A DNA stretch of 64,000 nt, taken from assembly GCF_900187015.1 (NCBI RefSeq), contig NZ_LT906479.1, positions 310,001-374,000 of the forward strand, written 5' to 3'. Below are positions 62,136 through 64,000 of this stretch, piece by piece. The stretch comes from Serratia ficaria. Its GTDB lineage: Bacteria; Pseudomonadota; Gammaproteobacteria; Enterobacterales; Enterobacteriaceae. How positions within the stretch are numbered: the stretch's first letter is position 1; each line of letters starts with the position of its first letter. Both the position numbers and the translations under genes were made by a program. Under the pieces are notes generated by a model. That model was not told where the DNA came from, made no database searches, and saw only the letters and a program-made list of their open reading frames with translations.

Positions 62136-63487
62136 ACCAGACCACAGCCAATATCCCTTATTCCTCCGATGCTGAGCAGGCCGTTCTCGGCGGCTTGATG
62201 TTGGATAACGAGCGGTGGGATGACGTTCTCCCATTGGTTGGCGAGCGTGATTTTCATCTGGCGGCACATCGCCGAATTTTCCAGGCTATGGCTCGCCTGA
62301 TGGCTGTCCAGCAGCCGATTGATTTGATAACGCTCCATGAATCACTGGAACAAAAGGGTGCACTCGAGCAGGTAGGTGGTTTTGCCTATCTGGCGGAGTT
62401 GTCTAAAAACACGCCGAGCGCCGCCAATATTGTCGCCTATGCCGAGATTGTCGCTGAACGCAGTCGACTGCGCAGCCTGTTACAACTCGGGCGTGAATTG
62501 AGCGCTGATGCGGCCAATCCCCGTGCAGAATCTGCTGCTTTGACCGAACGGGCAGAACAGCAATTGTTCCAGCTCTCCGAGCAAACCCAGTCACAGCAGA
62601 ATGTCAGCCTGACGGATGGGTTGAATGCTGTGGTGACCTATCTGGAGACGGTGAACGGCGGCAATGGTATCACCGGTACCCCGACCGGTTTCTCAGAGCT
62701 TGATGTGATGACGTGTGGTCTGCAGCCCGGCGATTTGGTTTTGCTTGCTGCACGGCCGTCGATGGGGAAAACCGCCTTTGCATTGAGCGCTTACACCGGC
62801 GCGCTTCGTGGCACGGAAAAACCTGCATTTTTCTTCAGCCTGGAAATGCCGCGCGAACAGCTGCTTCAACGCCTCATTGCTGTAGATGGGCGGGTTGAAC
62901 TTTCACGTCTGCGCAGTGGCCAGTTGGATGATGAAGACTGGGCCCGTATTTCTAAAGCGATGGATCGGTTGTTGCCATTGGAAAACCGCCTGATTATTGA
63001 CGATGAGTCATTTTTGACCCCCGCACTGTTGCGGTCCAGGGCGCGGCGCTACACCCGATTGTACGGTAAGCCGGGTTTAATCATGGTCGATTACCTGCAG
63101 TTGATGCGTTGCCCAGGGCAGGAGAACCGCACCCAGGAAATTGCGGAAATTTCCCGCAGTCTGAAAGCGTTGGCCAAAGAACTCGACTGTCCCGTCGTAG
63201 CGCTGTCTCAGCTGAACCGTCAGTTGGAAAGTCGTGCTGACAAACGCCCGTTCAATGGTGATTTGCGTGACTCCGGTGCATTGGAGCAGGATGCTGATGT
63301 GATCGCGTTCATCTATCGTGATGAGGTGTATTACGCGGATTCTGATGATGCCGGTACGGCAGAAATAATCATTGGTAAACAACGGCAGGGGGCAACGGGT
63401 ACCGTTCGCGTCAAGTTTGAAGGGCAATTCACCGCGTTCAGTGACTTCCACGACGGTCAGTATGACCAATACTCGGGGAGGGCGTAA
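62132..63487 (+). CDS. dnaB: Replicative DNA helicase DnaB, ICE-encoded
   Basis: The 451 aa protein has the DnaB N-terminal domain (IPYSSDAEQAVLGGLMLDN) and a RecA-like C-terminal domain. Walker A is ARPSMGKTAFAL near residue 207, and later motifs include MVDYLQLMRCPG and SQLNRQLESRADKRP. It is close to chromosomal DnaB in length (~470 aa) but diverged, and its neighbours show that it is the element's copy. It may serve replication of the excised circle. It is translationally coupled to parA. Confidence 0.93.
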   Translation: MNQTTANIPYSSDAEQAVLGGLMLDNERWDDVLPLVGERDFHLAAHRRIFQAMARLMAVQQPIDLITLHESLEQKGALEQVGGFAYLAELSKNTPSAANIVAYAEIVAERSRLRSLLQLGRELSADAANPRAESAALTERAEQQLFQLSEQTQSQQNVSLTDGLNAVVTYLETVNGGNGITGTPTGFSELDVMTCGLQPGDLVLLAARPSMGKTAFALSAYTGALRGTEKPAFFFSLEMPREQLLQRLIAVDGRVELSRLRSGQLDDEDWARISKAMDRLLPLENRLIIDDESFLTPALLRSRARRYTRLYGKPGLIMVDYLQLMRCPGQENRTQEIAEISRSLKALAKELDCPVVALSQLNRQLESRADKRPFNGDLRDSGALEQDADVIAFIYRDEVYYADSDDAGTAEIIIGKQRQGATGTVRVKFEGQFTAFSDFHDGQYDQYSGRA

Positions 63488-63489
63488 GT

Positions 63490-64000
63490 ATGGCACGTCC
63501 TAAAACCAAGATCCTCGATCTGAACAGTGCTTTGCTCCAGCAGGGCAAGACTGCAGCAGGTACACAACCTTTAGCCTCCGTGGTGGCGGAGACCCCCGTT
63601 AGTGAAATGCCATTGGTGCTGACACTGGATGAGGTCAACCCTAACCCGGATAACCCACGAACCTCGCGTAACCCGAGATATGAGGAAATAAAGTCGTCAA
63701 TCCGAGCCCGGGGTCTGGATACGGTGCCGAAGGTGACTCGTGATCCGGAACGTCCGGAGCTGGGGTACTTCTTCAGTGATGGGGGGAATACGCGTTATAC
63801 CATTCTTTCCGAGCTCTGGCAGGAAACAGGTGAAGAACGATTTTATCGTTTCTCTTGTGTGTTCAAACCCTGGCCGGGACGATTATCCTGCGTGATTGGT
63901 CACCTTGCCGAGAATGAGGTACGTGGTGACCTGAGCTTCATTGAAAAAGCTTTTGGCATTCGACAGGCTCGGGAATTATATGAAGCGCAGTTGGGTAAGC
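63490..64000 (+). CDS. parB: ParB-family protein of the ICE, cut by the window end
   Basis: ATG 63490, two bases after the dnaB stop, opens a frame that runs off the window after 170 codons. It begins MARPKTKILDLNSALLQQ and contains the ParB N-terminal features NPNPDNPRTSRN near residue 50, IKSSIRARGLD near 67 and DGGNTRYTIL near 96. The last is the family's GERR-like box, seen here as GGNTRY, characteristic of PFGI-1-type ICE ParB proteins. With parA and dnaB it forms the maintenance module. Confidence 0.88.
   Translation, partial: MARPKTKILDLNSALLQQGKTAAGTQPLASVVAETPVSEMPLVLTLDEVNPNPDNPRTSRNPRYEEIKSSIRARGLDTVPKVTRDPERPELGYFFSDGGNTRYTILSELWQETGEERFYRFSCVFKPWPGRLSCVIGHLAENEVRGDLSFIEKAFGIRQARELYEAQLGK

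Larger units (their letters stand above)
61072..64000 (+). mobile_element. Left end of an integrative conjugative element in tRNA-Phe, SPI-7/PAPI-1/PFGI-1 type
   Basis: The element begins at the tRNA-Phe 3' fragment and continues past the window. Its first genes are parA, dnaB and parB, tightly packed on the plus strand, the conserved maintenance module at one end of the SPI-7, PAPI-1, pKLC102 and PFGI-1 elements. SPI-7 also uses a tRNA-Phe gene. The integrase, the conjugation genes and the intact tRNA-Phe are expected at the far end. Cargo cannot be seen here. Confidence 0.85.

Overview
The window reads as chromosomal DNA of a GC-rich enterobacterium, most probably Serratia of the S. marcescens group. 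The 23S and 5S genes are enterobacterial, the acs-yjcH-actP operon and gltP are close to their E. coli versions, and the siderophore locus has the make-up described for serratiochelin in Serratia: enterobactin-type genes mixed with vibriobactin-type genes. All assignments come from reading the sequence and translations by eye; no database search was run.

Layout. 1-3040: 3' end of an rRNA operon (23S partial, 5S). 3216-9435: acetate uptake and activation (acs-yjcH-actP, minus strand) and, divergently, the glutamate/aspartate carrier gltP; their ~890 bp spacer holds a 22 bp perfect palindrome and a CRP-like site. 9557-37316: a ~28 kb iron-regulated catecholate siderophore locus. A VibH-like free-standing condensation enzyme and three proteins that together cover the domain set of VibF (Cy; Cy-A; C-PCP-C) sit with a TonB receptor and a secreted beta-propeller. 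Next to them is a nearly complete enterobactin set: fepA, fes, an MbtH-like gene, entF, entS, entC, entE, entB, followed by a yncE-like gene. Fur-box-like sequences precede every apparent transcription unit. entA, entD and a fepBCDG-type importer are not in the window.

37435-40544: a YjdF-like membrane protein and a beta-carbonic anhydrase/SulP transporter pair. 40739-42818: a MarT/ToxR-like membrane-bound regulator with a FidL-like partner, and a convergent paralogue of the regulator. 43277-52140: a fimbrial operon in the order of Proteus MR/P (major pilin, second pilin, usher, chaperone, three minor pilins, tip adhesin), followed by a LuxR-type regulator and a second copy of the adhesin gene. 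52537-59151: small secreted protein, LysR plus AAHS-type aromatic acid transporter, then LysR plus a YjiH/YjiG/M20 amidohydrolase operon.

59158-64000: accessory DNA. It holds a deleted IS3-family transposase remnant, a convergent overlapping pair (DUF4225-like protein and a small membrane protein), a tRNA-associated repeat, and a 48 nt 3' fragment of tRNA-Phe. That fragment marks the attachment junction of an integrative conjugative element of the SPI-7/PAPI-1/PFGI-1 type, whose parA-dnaB-parB end runs off the window. The most interesting chemistry is the siderophore locus: a VibF-like assembly line cut into three proteins, two of which end in carrier-like domains without the phosphopantetheine serine, beside an intact serine-type EntF.
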